From: Prevotellaceae bacterium
Lineage (GTDB): Bacteria > Bacteroidota > Bacteroidia > Bacteroidales > UBA932
DNA: 6,630 nt
Direction of reading: 5' to 3'
NCBI GenBank assembly: GCA_031259935.1
Contig: JAIRKV010000238.1
Location: forward strand, 1 to 6,630
The translations under genes and the position numbers were made by a program. Shown here in pieces: positions 1-6,630 of this stretch (position 1 is the stretch's first letter; every line of letters starts with the position of its first letter). The notes under the pieces are model-generated. The model made no database searches. It was not told where the DNA came from and was given only the letters and a program-made list of their open reading frames with translations.

Positions 1-1128
1 AAGCAGCTCAGTCTTTCGTATCTTGTATATCCCGGCGCTTGCCACAACAGATTCCAGCATGCGCTTGGAGCAATGCATCTTATGATGCAGGCAATAGATG
101 TTTTGCGTTCGAAAGGTTGCGAAATTACCGACGAAGAAAGCGAAGCCGCCGTTTGTGCAATTCTTTTGCACGATATAGGACATGGACCTTTCAGCCATTC
201 GCTCGAACACGGCATAATAAGCGAAGAAGTCGGACACGAAGAAATATCGGCTATACTTATGCACGAAATAAACATGCAAATGGATGGTCGTTTATATTTG
301 GCTATTGCCATTTTCAACAATATGTATCATAAAAAATTTTTGCATCAGCTGGTTTCGAGCCAGCTCGATGTCGACAGGCTTGATTATTTAAGCCGCGACA
401 GTTTTTTTTCGGGTGTTGCCGAAGGAATGATTGGCTTGGAAAGAATAATAAAAATGCTTAATGTGATTGATGATGAACTTGTTGTTGAAGCCAAAGGAAT
501 TTATTCTATAGAAAAGTTTTTAATTTCGCGGCATTTAATGTACTGGCAGGTTTATCTGCATAAAACAGTGCTTGCCGCCGAAAAGATACTTGTTAACATT
601 TTGCGGCGGGCAAAAGAACTTGCGCACAAAGGTGAAAATCTTTTCGCTACGCCTGCTTTGCGGTTCTTTTTAAATAATGACATAACGCTTGACGAATTCA
701 GAAAATATTTCGACAGCGAATTACCGCTCAATCATTTTGTAAATCTCACCGACTGTGATGTGGAATCTGCTATTAAAGTATGGCGTTCGCATAAAGATTT
801 TGTATTGTCGCAACTTTGCAAAATGCTGATAAATCGCAAACTTTTTCGTTGCCGTATTTCCGAAATACCTTTCAAGTCAGAATATATCGAAACAATACGA
901 AAAAACACACAATCGACTTTGTGCATAAGCAATGAAGATATTGATTATTTTGTAAGCCACGAAACCGTTTCAACAAAAGCATATACGCCCAGAAGCGAAA
1001 ATATAAAAATTCTTTATCCCAACGGAGAACTTGTTGATATTGCAAACGTTTCGGCAATACTCACGGCTGCCGTTTTTGCCGCTCCTACAACAAAATACGC
1101 TCTGTGCTATTGTAAAAATAATTTATAA
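1..1128 (+). CDS. HD-domain phosphohydrolase, COG1078 (YwfO/EF1143-like), 5' truncated
   Basis: Partial gene. The reading frame is open from base 1 and ends at TAA 1126-1128, giving 375 visible residues. The ATG at 73 is internal: the residues before it (KQLSLSYLVYPGACHNRFQH) are conserved family sequence. From memory of family length, about 40 N-terminal residues lie beyond the left edge. Seen: the HD-superfamily metal ligands in order, His20 in RFQH, His57-Asp58 in LLHDIGHGPFSH, and an Asp in the SQLDVDRLDYLSRD block (Asp123 or Asp125). The histidine-rich segment after HD (His61, His66, His70) is typical of dNTPase-like members. No signal peptide or membrane segment is visible, so it is probably cytosolic. 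Family knowledge: the Enterococcus member EF1143 is a dNTP triphosphohydrolase, and the fold is related to SAMHD1 and bacterial Dgt. The substrate of Bacteroidetes members is not established, so dNTPase activity here is inference. Family membership is near certain; the reaction is not. Confidence 0.93.
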   Translation, partial: KQLSLSYLVYPGACHNRFQHALGAMHLMMQAIDVLRSKGCEITDEESEAAVCAILLHDIGHGPFSHSLEHGIISEEVGHEEISAILMHEINMQMDGRLYLAIAIFNNMYHKKFLHQLVSSQLDVDRLDYLSRDSFFSGVAEGMIGLERIIKMLNVIDDELVVEAKGIYSIEKFLISRHLMYWQVYLHKTVLAAEKILVNILRRAKELAHKGENLFATPALRFFLNNDITLDEFRKYFDSELPLNHFVNLTDCDVESAIKVWRSHKDFVLSQLCKMLINRKLFRCRISEIPFKSEYIETIRKNTQSTLCISNEDIDYFVSHETVSTKAYTPRSENIKILYPNGELVDIANVSAILTAAVFAAPTTKYALCYCKNNL

Positions 1129-1162
1129 GTTCCAAAACAGTCTGATTCAATCTTATAATTTT
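1123..1162 (+). terminator. possible weak hairpin terminator overlapping the stop of the first HD gene
   Basis: TTATAAG at 1123-1129 (which contains the stop codon) is the exact reverse complement of CTTATAA at 1152-1158. The loop is 22 bases, and TTTT follows at 1159-1162. Allowing one bulged T extends the stem to about nine pairs. The stem is almost all A-T and the loop is long, so stability is doubtful. It could be chance in A+T-rich DNA, but its position at the gene end and the short T run fit a terminator. Confidence 0.25.
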
Positions 1163-1201
1163 GTAATAATCCGCATTTCGAGAATAAATATTTTTCATAA
1201 A

Positions 1202-1233
1202 TTTGCTTTTATTTCTTAATTTATATACCTTTA
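1202..1233 (+). promoter_or_regulatory. Bacteroidetes-type promoter for the PgpH-family gene
   Basis: TTTG at 1202-1205 is followed after 20 bases by TACCTTTA at 1226-1233. The Bacteroidetes housekeeping sigma consensus is TTTG at -33 and TAnnTTTG at -7, with a gap of about 19-21. The -7 box matches five of its six fixed positions, missing only the last G. A start point about six bases downstream (near 1239) would leave a leader of roughly 18 bases before the ATG at 1257. This is the only good match I see in the 128-base gap, and it suggests the gene can be transcribed independently of the upstream HD gene. Confidence 0.55.
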
Positions 1234-1256
1234 CAACGCAATAAACAGAAATTATT

Positions 1257-3308
1257 ATGACAACAACCGGTAAAAATACGATTAAAACATGGCAAAAACT
1301 TGTGCTTTTTACAGGCGCAAGTATTTTGCTTGTACTTTCATTGCCACACAAGTCGGCTTTTCATTACGAATTTCAAAAAGGCAAACAGTGGATGTCGGAA
1401 GATATTATCAGTCCGTTTGATTTTCCGATATACAAAACATCTGAAGAACTGTCTGTCGATCGCAACAAAATAATGCAAACATACAAACCATACTTTCAAT
1501 ACGATGCATCTGTCGAACAACAGCAGTTAAGCATGTTTTCGGCAAATCTTGAAGTACAGATAGAACAAAAATACAATTACGAAAAAAACATCCTGCTGAA
1601 TTTGCTGAAAGATGCATATCGGCGATATATAGTACAAAAAAACGATATTCCTCAAATATTTACAAATCGCCGACAGCTTGTAATATCTGTTATCAAAAAC
1701 AATATTTATGAAGATTATCCCCTCGCCGAAATTTTTACTCCCGAAGAGGCATACAAACATATTTCTTCGGAATTTGCCAACAGAACAAGCGTTGCCGTAC
1801 TGCAATATATATTTTCAAAAATTGACATAAGCAATTATATAAAAACGAATATTTCGTTTGATGAAATTGTAACAAATAAAATTAAAGACCAGCTTATCGA
1901 AAATATTTCGATAACAAAAGGTATAGTGCAAGCCGGTACGAAATTGATTGCCAAAGGCGAAACGGTAAATTCGAAAAACATCGAAATTCTCGAATCGTTT
2001 AAGAAGGAATACATGAACGGCGAAGGATTTTTTGGCAGTTTTTGGCTTGTGCTTGCCGGACAAATTTTGCTTGTATTTATATGTTTGTTTCAACTTTATT
2101 TGATGTTGAGCTGGTATCAACCCGAGATATTTAATCGCACTCAAAATATTGCTTTTATACTTCTGCTGGTTATTGTTGCGGTTTTCGGTTCGATGCAGGT
2201 AATAAAATCAGGCATAAACATTTATCTTGTTCCGCTTACCGTAGTTCCGATATACATAGGTACGTTTTTTCGTTCGCGCACGGCAATATTCATATACATG
2301 ACAATTATAATGCTTATATTTATTTACGCTCCCAACAGTTTCGAATTTGCCTTTGTGTCGCTTGCGGCAGGTATTATATCGGTTTCGCAGTTTCGCACAT
2401 GGTATCGGCGCGGACGTTTGTTTATTGCAATAGGATTGATATTTCTGTTTTATGGACTGTCGTATGTTACCGTTTGTTTAATAAAAGATGGAACGTTTGA
2501 AAGCATAGATTTGAAAATATTATTGATATTCGGAATAAATGCAATATTTGTACTGTTTGGCTGTCAACTGATTTATGTGTTTGAGAAAATTTTCGGATTT
2601 CTGTCGAACAGCACGCTCATGGAACTTTCGGATACAAATCGGATACTGCTGCGTCAATTAGCCGAAAAAGCGCCCGGAACGTTTCAACATTCGATGCAGG
2701 TTGCAAATCTTGCCGAAGAAGTTATGCGACAAATCAACGGCGAAACTTTGCTTGTGCGAGTCGGCGCTTTATATCACGATATAGGAAAAATTATGAACCC
2801 TGAATATTTTATAGAAAATCAACAGTTGGCAGGGCGCTCGCTGCACGAAAACATGAAATCCGAAGAAAGTGCAAAAATCATTATCAAACATGTTGAAGAT
2901 GGTATTGCGCTTGCAAAAAAATATAATCTTCCAAACAAAATCATTGATTTTATCAGAACTCATCATGCTACATCAAGCACTCGTTATTTTTTGTCGAAAT
3001 ATAAGGAACAGCATCCCGATGCAACCGATTTTTCGTCATTTGCGTATCCGGGACCAAATCCCTTTTACAAAGAACTTGCCGTACTTATGATGGCTGATTC
3101 TGTCGAAGCGGCTTCACGAAGTTTACAGACAGTAACACCCGAAACAATAAACGATATGGTTGAAAATATAATAAATTATCAGGTTTCAAACGGATATTTC
3201 AACGATTCGGATTTAACGTTCAACGAATTATCGCTTGCAAAAGAAATATTCAAGTCGAAATTGAAAAACATATATCATGCACGGATAGAATATCCTAAAC
3301 AGATATAA
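1257..3308 (+). CDS. pgpH: 7TM-HD (HDIG) membrane protein, PgpH-family cyclic di-AMP phosphodiesterase
   Basis: Complete gene of 683 residues. Seen in order: a short cytosolic N-terminus; one membrane segment at about 14-30; an extracytoplasmic region at about 31-259 (7TMR-HDED type, with the usual KGIVQAGTKLIAKGE-like stretch near 221-235); seven hydrophobic helices at about 262-284, 297-315, 321-336, 342-358, 363-377, 388-409 and 420-442; then a cytosolic HD domain at about 455-675. Likely metal ligands are His478 (FQHSM), His507-Asp508 (YHDIGK), His545, His569-His570 (THH) and Asp614 (MADSVEAASR). This is the full set known from Listeria PgpH, with matching spacing, so the enzyme looks active. 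Family knowledge: PgpH hydrolyses cyclic di-AMP to pApA at the inner face of the cytoplasmic membrane. The substrate here is inferred. The ATG at 1257 is preferred because the next methionines (Met46 onward) would remove the first membrane helix. No Shine-Dalgarno sequence precedes it, which is usual in Bacteroidetes. Length is close to the 680-720 typical of the family. It converges with the addA-like gene. Confidence 0.95.
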   Translation: MTTTGKNTIKTWQKLVLFTGASILLVLSLPHKSAFHYEFQKGKQWMSEDIISPFDFPIYKTSEELSVDRNKIMQTYKPYFQYDASVEQQQLSMFSANLEVQIEQKYNYEKNILLNLLKDAYRRYIVQKNDIPQIFTNRRQLVISVIKNNIYEDYPLAEIFTPEEAYKHISSEFANRTSVAVLQYIFSKIDISNYIKTNISFDEIVTNKIKDQLIENISITKGIVQAGTKLIAKGETVNSKNIEILESFKKEYMNGEGFFGSFWLVLAGQILLVFICLFQLYLMLSWYQPEIFNRTQNIAFILLLVIVAVFGSMQVIKSGINIYLVPLTVVPIYIGTFFRSRTAIFIYMTIIMLIFIYAPNSFEFAFVSLAAGIISVSQFRTWYRRGRLFIAIGLIFLFYGLSYVTVCLIKDGTFESIDLKILLIFGINAIFVLFGCQLIYVFEKIFGFLSNSTLMELSDTNRILLRQLAEKAPGTFQHSMQVANLAEEVMRQINGETLLVRVGALYHDIGKIMNPEYFIENQQLAGRSLHENMKSEESAKIIIKHVEDGIALAKKYNLPNKIIDFIRTHHATSSTRYFLSKYKEQHPDATDFSSFAYPGPNPFYKELAVLMMADSVEAASRSLQTVTPETINDMVENIINYQVSNGYFNDSDLTFNELSLAKEIFKSKLKNIYHARIEYPKQI

Positions 3309-3346
3309 TCCGTTGCTCCTTAAAAATTTTATAATTACGGGATTAT
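3305..3346 (+). terminator. inverted repeat after the PgpH-family gene, possible terminator
   Basis: ATAATCC at 3305-3311 (overlapping the stop codon) is the exact reverse complement of GGATTAT at 3340-3346. The 28-base interior contains a second, self-complementary core, AAAATTTT at 3323-3330. No clear T run follows on the plus strand, so this is not a textbook intrinsic terminator. It sits between two convergent genes, where a bidirectional stop signal would be expected. Confidence 0.25.
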
Positions 3347-3363
3347 TCATTATATTTAAATCT

Positions 3364-3388
3364 GTTTAAAGTTTTTCAGGGCTTAAAC
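3364..3388 (-). terminator. inverted repeat after the addA-like gene, possible terminator
   Basis: GTTTAA at 3364-3369 pairs with TTAAAC at 3383-3388. The arms extend to AAG/CTT if one A is bulged, and the loop is about ten bases. Read on the minus strand, the hairpin starts five bases after the last stop-codon base. The stretch that follows is A+T-rich but has no run of U, so termination activity is uncertain. Confidence 0.22.
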
Positions 3389-3393
3389 TATTT

Positions 3394-6300
3394 CTATTCG
3401 GTTATTTCTTCTACAATATTATCATCAACATACCACAAAAAACCGCTGATATTTTTATAGTTCATTTCTTTCATCAGGCGCATGTATTCTACCATTTGGG
3501 CGTTGTAGATTATGTTTTGCCTGCCGAATTTGAAGTCAACAATTATTGTATTTTCATCGTCAAGCATCACTCTGTCGGGACGTTTTGTGATAATTTCGCC
3601 CTTATCGTTTTTGGTAATAATTGCACATTCGGTAAAAAGTTTGTACGTTCCGGAATACCAGCGTTCTACCTGCGATTTTGCAATTGCATCAACAACAAAA
3701 TTCTTTAATTCCTGTTTGCTGTTTTGCTGTATGATTCCATCAAATTGAAATTTATCGACGGCTGCATTTATGTCATTTTGGGTTTTTATTTCGGCAAAGA
3801 GGCGGTGCAAAAGTTTGCCTCTGTTCACGGGAACCATATTATATGCGGCTTCATCTTCGCTGTTGTCGGCGAATGCGCGCGCCGAATCGGACTGTATAAA
3901 TTCGGCGCTGTAACTGTTAGAAACAAACGGAACCGACAAAGATTGAGGCTGCATGTTGAATTTGTTTTCGCTTGTTGCGACGGCGGCAGTTGTTGTTGCA
4001 ACAATTTCTCCGCACATGAAATTTTCACTGTTCAAGGCAGAATATATTACGCTCGAAACATTGTTTTTTCTGTTGGTTGTTTCCTCTCTGGCAAGTATTA
4101 TCAAATTGTTTTTTGCCCGTGTTGCTGCAACGTATAAAATGTTGATATTATCGACGTATAATTGCATGGTTTCGTTTTTATATTCGGTGTAAAACATGGA
4201 ATTTCTGGCTTTGCCTGTGTATTTTATCGGAATAAGACCTGTTTCGGCAAAGGGTTCTGCGCATGTTTCGCACCAGATGTAATTACTGCCTTCTGCGCCT
4301 AATGTCCAATCGCAAAACGGAATAATTACAGAATGAAATTCCAGTCCTTTTGCTTCGTGTACGGTCATTATTTTTATTCCATCCAGTTCGCCGCTTATTT
4401 CAATGGTTGCTTTAAACATAGTTGTTTCCCAGTATTCTACGAATCTCAAAATATCCGACACTTCCGAATTTAAATATTCGCTTGTTTCGTCTAAAAACGA
4501 AAACATGTATTCGGCATTCTCGTCAAGTTTTTTCAAATCGAAAATCAGATAAATTTTTTCAATCAGTTCGTACAAAGGAATTAATTTAAGCGTGTCTGCC
4601 GTTTTTACAAATTCTTCGGGCAGCAGACGGTTTATTTCGCCGCTGAATATTTCATGACCTGTAATATCGTTTCCTGTAATATTTTTTTGATAATGAAATG
4701 CCAGATCGGCTTTGGCAACAGTATTTTCGGCATTTGCCAAAATGCGCAGGGCATTTATAATCATATTAACTGCCACAGACGAATTAAGATTAAATGTTTT
4801 GCTCGAAACCAGACTGTAACAGTAATTTTTGTCGGGATTTTCCTGTCGGTATTTTTCAAAATAACAGGCAATTTGTTTTGTGTGCTCGTTTTTACGTACA
4901 AGAATTGCAATATCCGAAGATTTTACTCCGGCTGCCTGCAGCATTTCAACATTATCAATTAAGCGTTTGAAAACATCTTCTTCGTAATCTGATTTTTCCA
5001 AAAATTCTACCGACACAAATCCCGAAACATTACGTTTACATTCCTGCCGTATATCGGCATAGGCTTTTTTCAAATCATCACAGTCTTCGCCATATTCGTA
5101 CAAGTATTCGCATTGCAGAATATCAACAATTTTCGGAAACAGATTATTGTTGAATTCAACTATTTCCCTTGCGCTGCGCCACGAATTGTCAAGTGTTTTT
5201 ACAACAGGATTGAAATGATGAAGTTTTTTGTTTTCTTCGATTTTGTTAAGAATTTGCCAGTTTCCGTTTCGCCATCTGTAGATAGCCTGCTTGACGTCGC
5301 CAACGATTAAACTGCTGTAACCCTGCGACAGACATTCGATTAGCAGCGGCTCAAAATTTTCCCACTGTAATTGAGATGTGTCCTGAAACTCGTCTATCAT
5401 TATATGCCGTATTGCCGTTCCCGTTTTTTCAAAAATAAAGGATGCGTCGCTGTTTTCCGTCATTTTATGTAACAGAACAGATGTGTCGGAAAGCAAAAAA
5501 ATATTATTGTCGGTGCAGTATTCGCGTATGTGTTTGAAAATATCGTTTAAAAGTCCAAGGCTGTCGATATTGTCGAGTACCAGATTGCAGGAATTTACAT
5601 TTTTTGCCGATTCCGTACGCTGCAATTCTGCCTGATTCAGCAACGAAATCAGCGTGTTTGCGGCGAGGGCGGTAATTTGCAGCATTTTTGTTTTGTTTCG
5701 ACACCATTTTTCGGCATCTTCCGCACAGTTTCTGACGTAGGTGTTAAAACAGCTGTCGTCAGTAAACCTGCCGCCGGCAAGTTTGGTAAAATATCCGTAA
5801 ACGCCTCTGTCGGTATGTGAAATATCTTCAACCGTAATATCGTTTTTTTGCATGATTTCGAAAAACCTGACGGCATATTCTTTCATCTTTTCGTTTTCAT
5901 GTTCAATAATTTTATTCAGTTTTGTTTTGAATAAACGCAAAAAGTCTTTTTCGCTGAAGCGCCTGTATACTTCGTCCTGACGTGATTTGAATTTTTCGGA
6001 AATAATGCTGTTATAAAATTTTTCAATGTCATCAACAATTTTCCAGCTTTTGTTTTCTTCTGTTTTATGCCGTACAAATTCACGCAGCCATTGAAGCAGG
6101 GCGGCGTTTTCTCCGGCATTTTCGATCATCATTTCAATTGCATGTTTCAGTATTTCGCCGTCGTTCAGGCTGATGCTGAAACCTGTGCCTGTTCCAAGTT
6201 CTTTGGTCATGTTGCGCAAAACCGTCTGAAAAAAACTGTCGATAGTTTCAATGCTGAATTTGCCGTAGTCGTGCAATATCAGCGTCAGCGCCAATGCCGC

Positions 6301-6570
6301 CCGACTGCATACGTCCGCCTCCGATTTCCGGGTTTCATCGCAAACAGTCTGCAAATACCGCCGTGATTCGTCGAGTTTTTTCGCCAGCCCGTAAAGTTCG
6401 CCGATAATTCTGGCTTTCATTTCGGCGGTTGCCCTGTTCGTAAATGTTACTGCCAGAATATTCCTGTACGCCTTCGGATTTTCTATCAATAATTTAATAT
6501 ATTCAACAGATAATCGAAAAGTTTTTCCCGAACCGGCCGACGCTTTATAAATTACAAGTTCTGATTTCAT
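3394..6570 (-). CDS. addA: AddA-like UvrD/RecB helicase fused to a PD-(D/E)XK nuclease
   Basis: Complete gene of 1058 residues, ATG at 6570-6568 and TAG at 3396-3394. Seen: a superfamily 1 helicase with Walker A ASAGSGKT at 10-17, motif Ia AVTFTNRATAEMKARI at 40-55, FSIETIDSFFQ at 105-115, motif II DEFQDTSQ at 393-400, motif III GDVKQAIYRWR at 424-434, motif IV NSWRS at 462-466, motif V MTVHEAKGLEF at 735-745 and motif VI YVAATRAKNNL at 813-823. A Thr/Ala-rich stretch near 858-868 leads into a C-terminal nuclease with His922 (LLHRLF), Asp999 (RPDRVML), Asp1012-x-Lys1014 (VDFKFG) and QMVEY at 1025-1029. All catalytic positions are present. Family knowledge: AddA, with AddB, unwinds and resects DNA double-strand ends to load RecA in the cytosol. 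It is somewhat shorter than Firmicutes AddA (about 1200). No AddB-like gene is in the window, so the pairing is inferred. A RecB-like or stand-alone role is the alternative. The start sits eight residues before the KASAGSGKT motif, as is normal for the family. Confidence 0.95.
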   Translation of the reverse strand: MKSELVIYKASAGSGKTFRLSVEYIKLLIENPKAYRNILAVTFTNRATAEMKARIIGELYGLAKKLDESRRYLQTVCDETRKSEADVCSRAALALTLILHDYGKFSIETIDSFFQTVLRNMTKELGTGTGFSISLNDGEILKHAIEMMIENAGENAALLQWLREFVRHKTEENKSWKIVDDIEKFYNSIISEKFKSRQDEVYRRFSEKDFLRLFKTKLNKIIEHENEKMKEYAVRFFEIMQKNDITVEDISHTDRGVYGYFTKLAGGRFTDDSCFNTYVRNCAEDAEKWCRNKTKMLQITALAANTLISLLNQAELQRTESAKNVNSCNLVLDNIDSLGLLNDIFKHIREYCTDNNIFLLSDTSVLLHKMTENSDASFIFEKTGTAIRHIMIDEFQDTSQLQWENFEPLLIECLSQGYSSLIVGDVKQAIYRWRNGNWQILNKIEENKKLHHFNPVVKTLDNSWRSAREIVEFNNNLFPKIVDILQCEYLYEYGEDCDDLKKAYADIRQECKRNVSGFVSVEFLEKSDYEEDVFKRLIDNVEMLQAAGVKSSDIAILVRKNEHTKQIACYFEKYRQENPDKNYCYSLVSSKTFNLNSSVAVNMIINALRILANAENTVAKADLAFHYQKNITGNDITGHEIFSGEINRLLPEEFVKTADTLKLIPLYELIEKIYLIFDLKKLDENAEYMFSFLDETSEYLNSEVSDILRFVEYWETTMFKATIEISGELDGIKIMTVHEAKGLEFHSVIIPFCDWTLGAEGSNYIWCETCAEPFAETGLIPIKYTGKARNSMFYTEYKNETMQLYVDNINILYVAATRAKNNLIILAREETTNRKNNVSSVIYSALNSENFMCGEIVATTTAAVATSENKFNMQPQSLSVPFVSNSYSAEFIQSDSARAFADNSEDEAAYNMVPVNRGKLLHRLFAEIKTQNDINAAVDKFQFDGIIQQNSKQELKNFVVDAIAKSQVERWYSGTYKLFTECAIITKNDKGEIITKRPDRVMLDDENTIIVDFKFGRQNIIYNAQMVEYMRLMKEMNYKNISGFLWYVDDNIVEEITE

Positions 6571-6576
6571 TTTGTT

Positions 6577-6582
6577 CCGCCT
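6577..6582 (-). promoter_or_regulatory. possible ribosome binding site of the addA-like gene
   Basis: On the minus strand AGGCGG lies six bases before the ATG, one mismatch from AGGAGG. The spacing is good. Bacteroidetes often initiate without a Shine-Dalgarno site, so this may be incidental, but it agrees with the chosen start. Confidence 0.35.
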
Positions 6583-6607
6583 GTTTTAAATAATTCGCAT
6601 ATTGATG

Positions 6608-6615
6608 CAAAGATA
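6608..6615 (-). promoter_or_regulatory. Bacteroidetes -7 promoter element of the addA-like gene
   Basis: On the minus strand TATCTTTG (followed by CATC) matches the Bacteroidetes -7 consensus TAnnTTTG at every fixed position. A start point near 6601 would give a leader of about 30 bases before the ATG at 6570. The matching -33 TTTG would lie just beyond the right edge and cannot be seen. The element implies that the gene is first in its transcript rather than read through from an upstream gene. Confidence 0.6.
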
Positions 6616-6630
6616 TTATTAAATATTTAA

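Noticed and set aside
73..75. ATG at 73 as the true start of the first gene
   Set aside because: The frame is open back to base 1 and the residues upstream include the first HD metal ligand in RFQH. The gene is therefore truncated by the window edge, not started here.
39..332. 97-codon open frame on the plus strand near the left edge
   Set aside because: It overlaps the HD-domain gene in another frame, and its very Arg-rich translation is a shadow of codons in the real frame.
402..409. Run of eight T as a possible frameshift or slippage site in the first HD gene
   Set aside because: The frame continues correctly through it with conserved family sequence on both sides (LSRDSFFSGV), so there is no sign of a broken or programmed-shift gene.
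1815..2144. 109-codon open frame on the minus strand
   Set aside because: It is antisense to the PgpH-family gene. Its Lys/Phe/Tyr-rich translation matches no family and is explained by A+T-rich coding DNA on the other strand.
3309..3393. Small gene or RNA in the gap between the convergent genes
   Set aside because: Only 85 A+T-rich bases are available, with no promoter-like element, no open frame of note and no RNA-gene signature beyond weak inverted repeats.
3724..4137. 137-codon open frame on the plus strand
   Set aside because: It lies entirely antisense within the well-supported addA-like gene, is rich in Cys and Phe as expected from reversed coding sequence, and has no recognisable domain or promoter.
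1..6630. Mobile element, CRISPR array, or defence or toxin system
   Set aside because: No transposase, integrase, repeated spacer units, terminal repeats or toxin-antitoxin pair is visible. The helicase-nuclease has the full AddA motif order, including the C-terminal nuclease, so a repair role is more likely than a stand-alone defence helicase.

Overview
This is an A+T-rich window that looks like chromosomal DNA of a member of the Bacteroidota (Bacteroidetes). Three things support this. The promoters match the Bacteroidetes type (TTTG, about 19-21 bases, then TAnnTTTG). The gene preceded by a complete promoter lacks a Shine-Dalgarno site. All three proteins read like the Bacteroidetes branches of their families. 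The genus cannot be decided from the sequence alone.

The layout is simple, with three protein genes filling almost the whole window. (1) Positions 1-1128, plus strand: the 3' part of a gene for a soluble HD-domain phosphohydrolase of the COG1078 / YwfO / EF1143 type, cut by the left edge. (2) Positions 1257-3308, plus strand: a complete gene for a membrane 7TM-HD (HDIG) protein of the PgpH family, whose characterised members hydrolyse cyclic di-AMP. It has its own promoter-like sequence in the 128-base gap before it. (3) Positions 3394-6570, minus strand: a complete gene for a UvrD/RecB-type helicase fused to a PD-(D/E)XK nuclease. This is the AddA-like subunit of a double-strand-break repair enzyme. 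It converges on gene 2 across an 85-base gap, and its promoter -7 element lies at the right edge.

Two unrelated HD hydrolase types stand side by side and may both act on nucleotides: the first probably on dNTPs or similar, the second probably on cyclic di-AMP. The helicase-nuclease is transcribed separately from the other strand and belongs to DNA repair. I see no functional coupling between the two halves beyond adjacency.

I found no tRNA, rRNA, CRISPR array, insertion sequence, attachment site or riboswitch, and no intergenic stretch longer than 128 bases. I looked for an undescribed system and did not find one: this reads as ordinary core-genome housekeeping DNA. The findings below are therefore modest.
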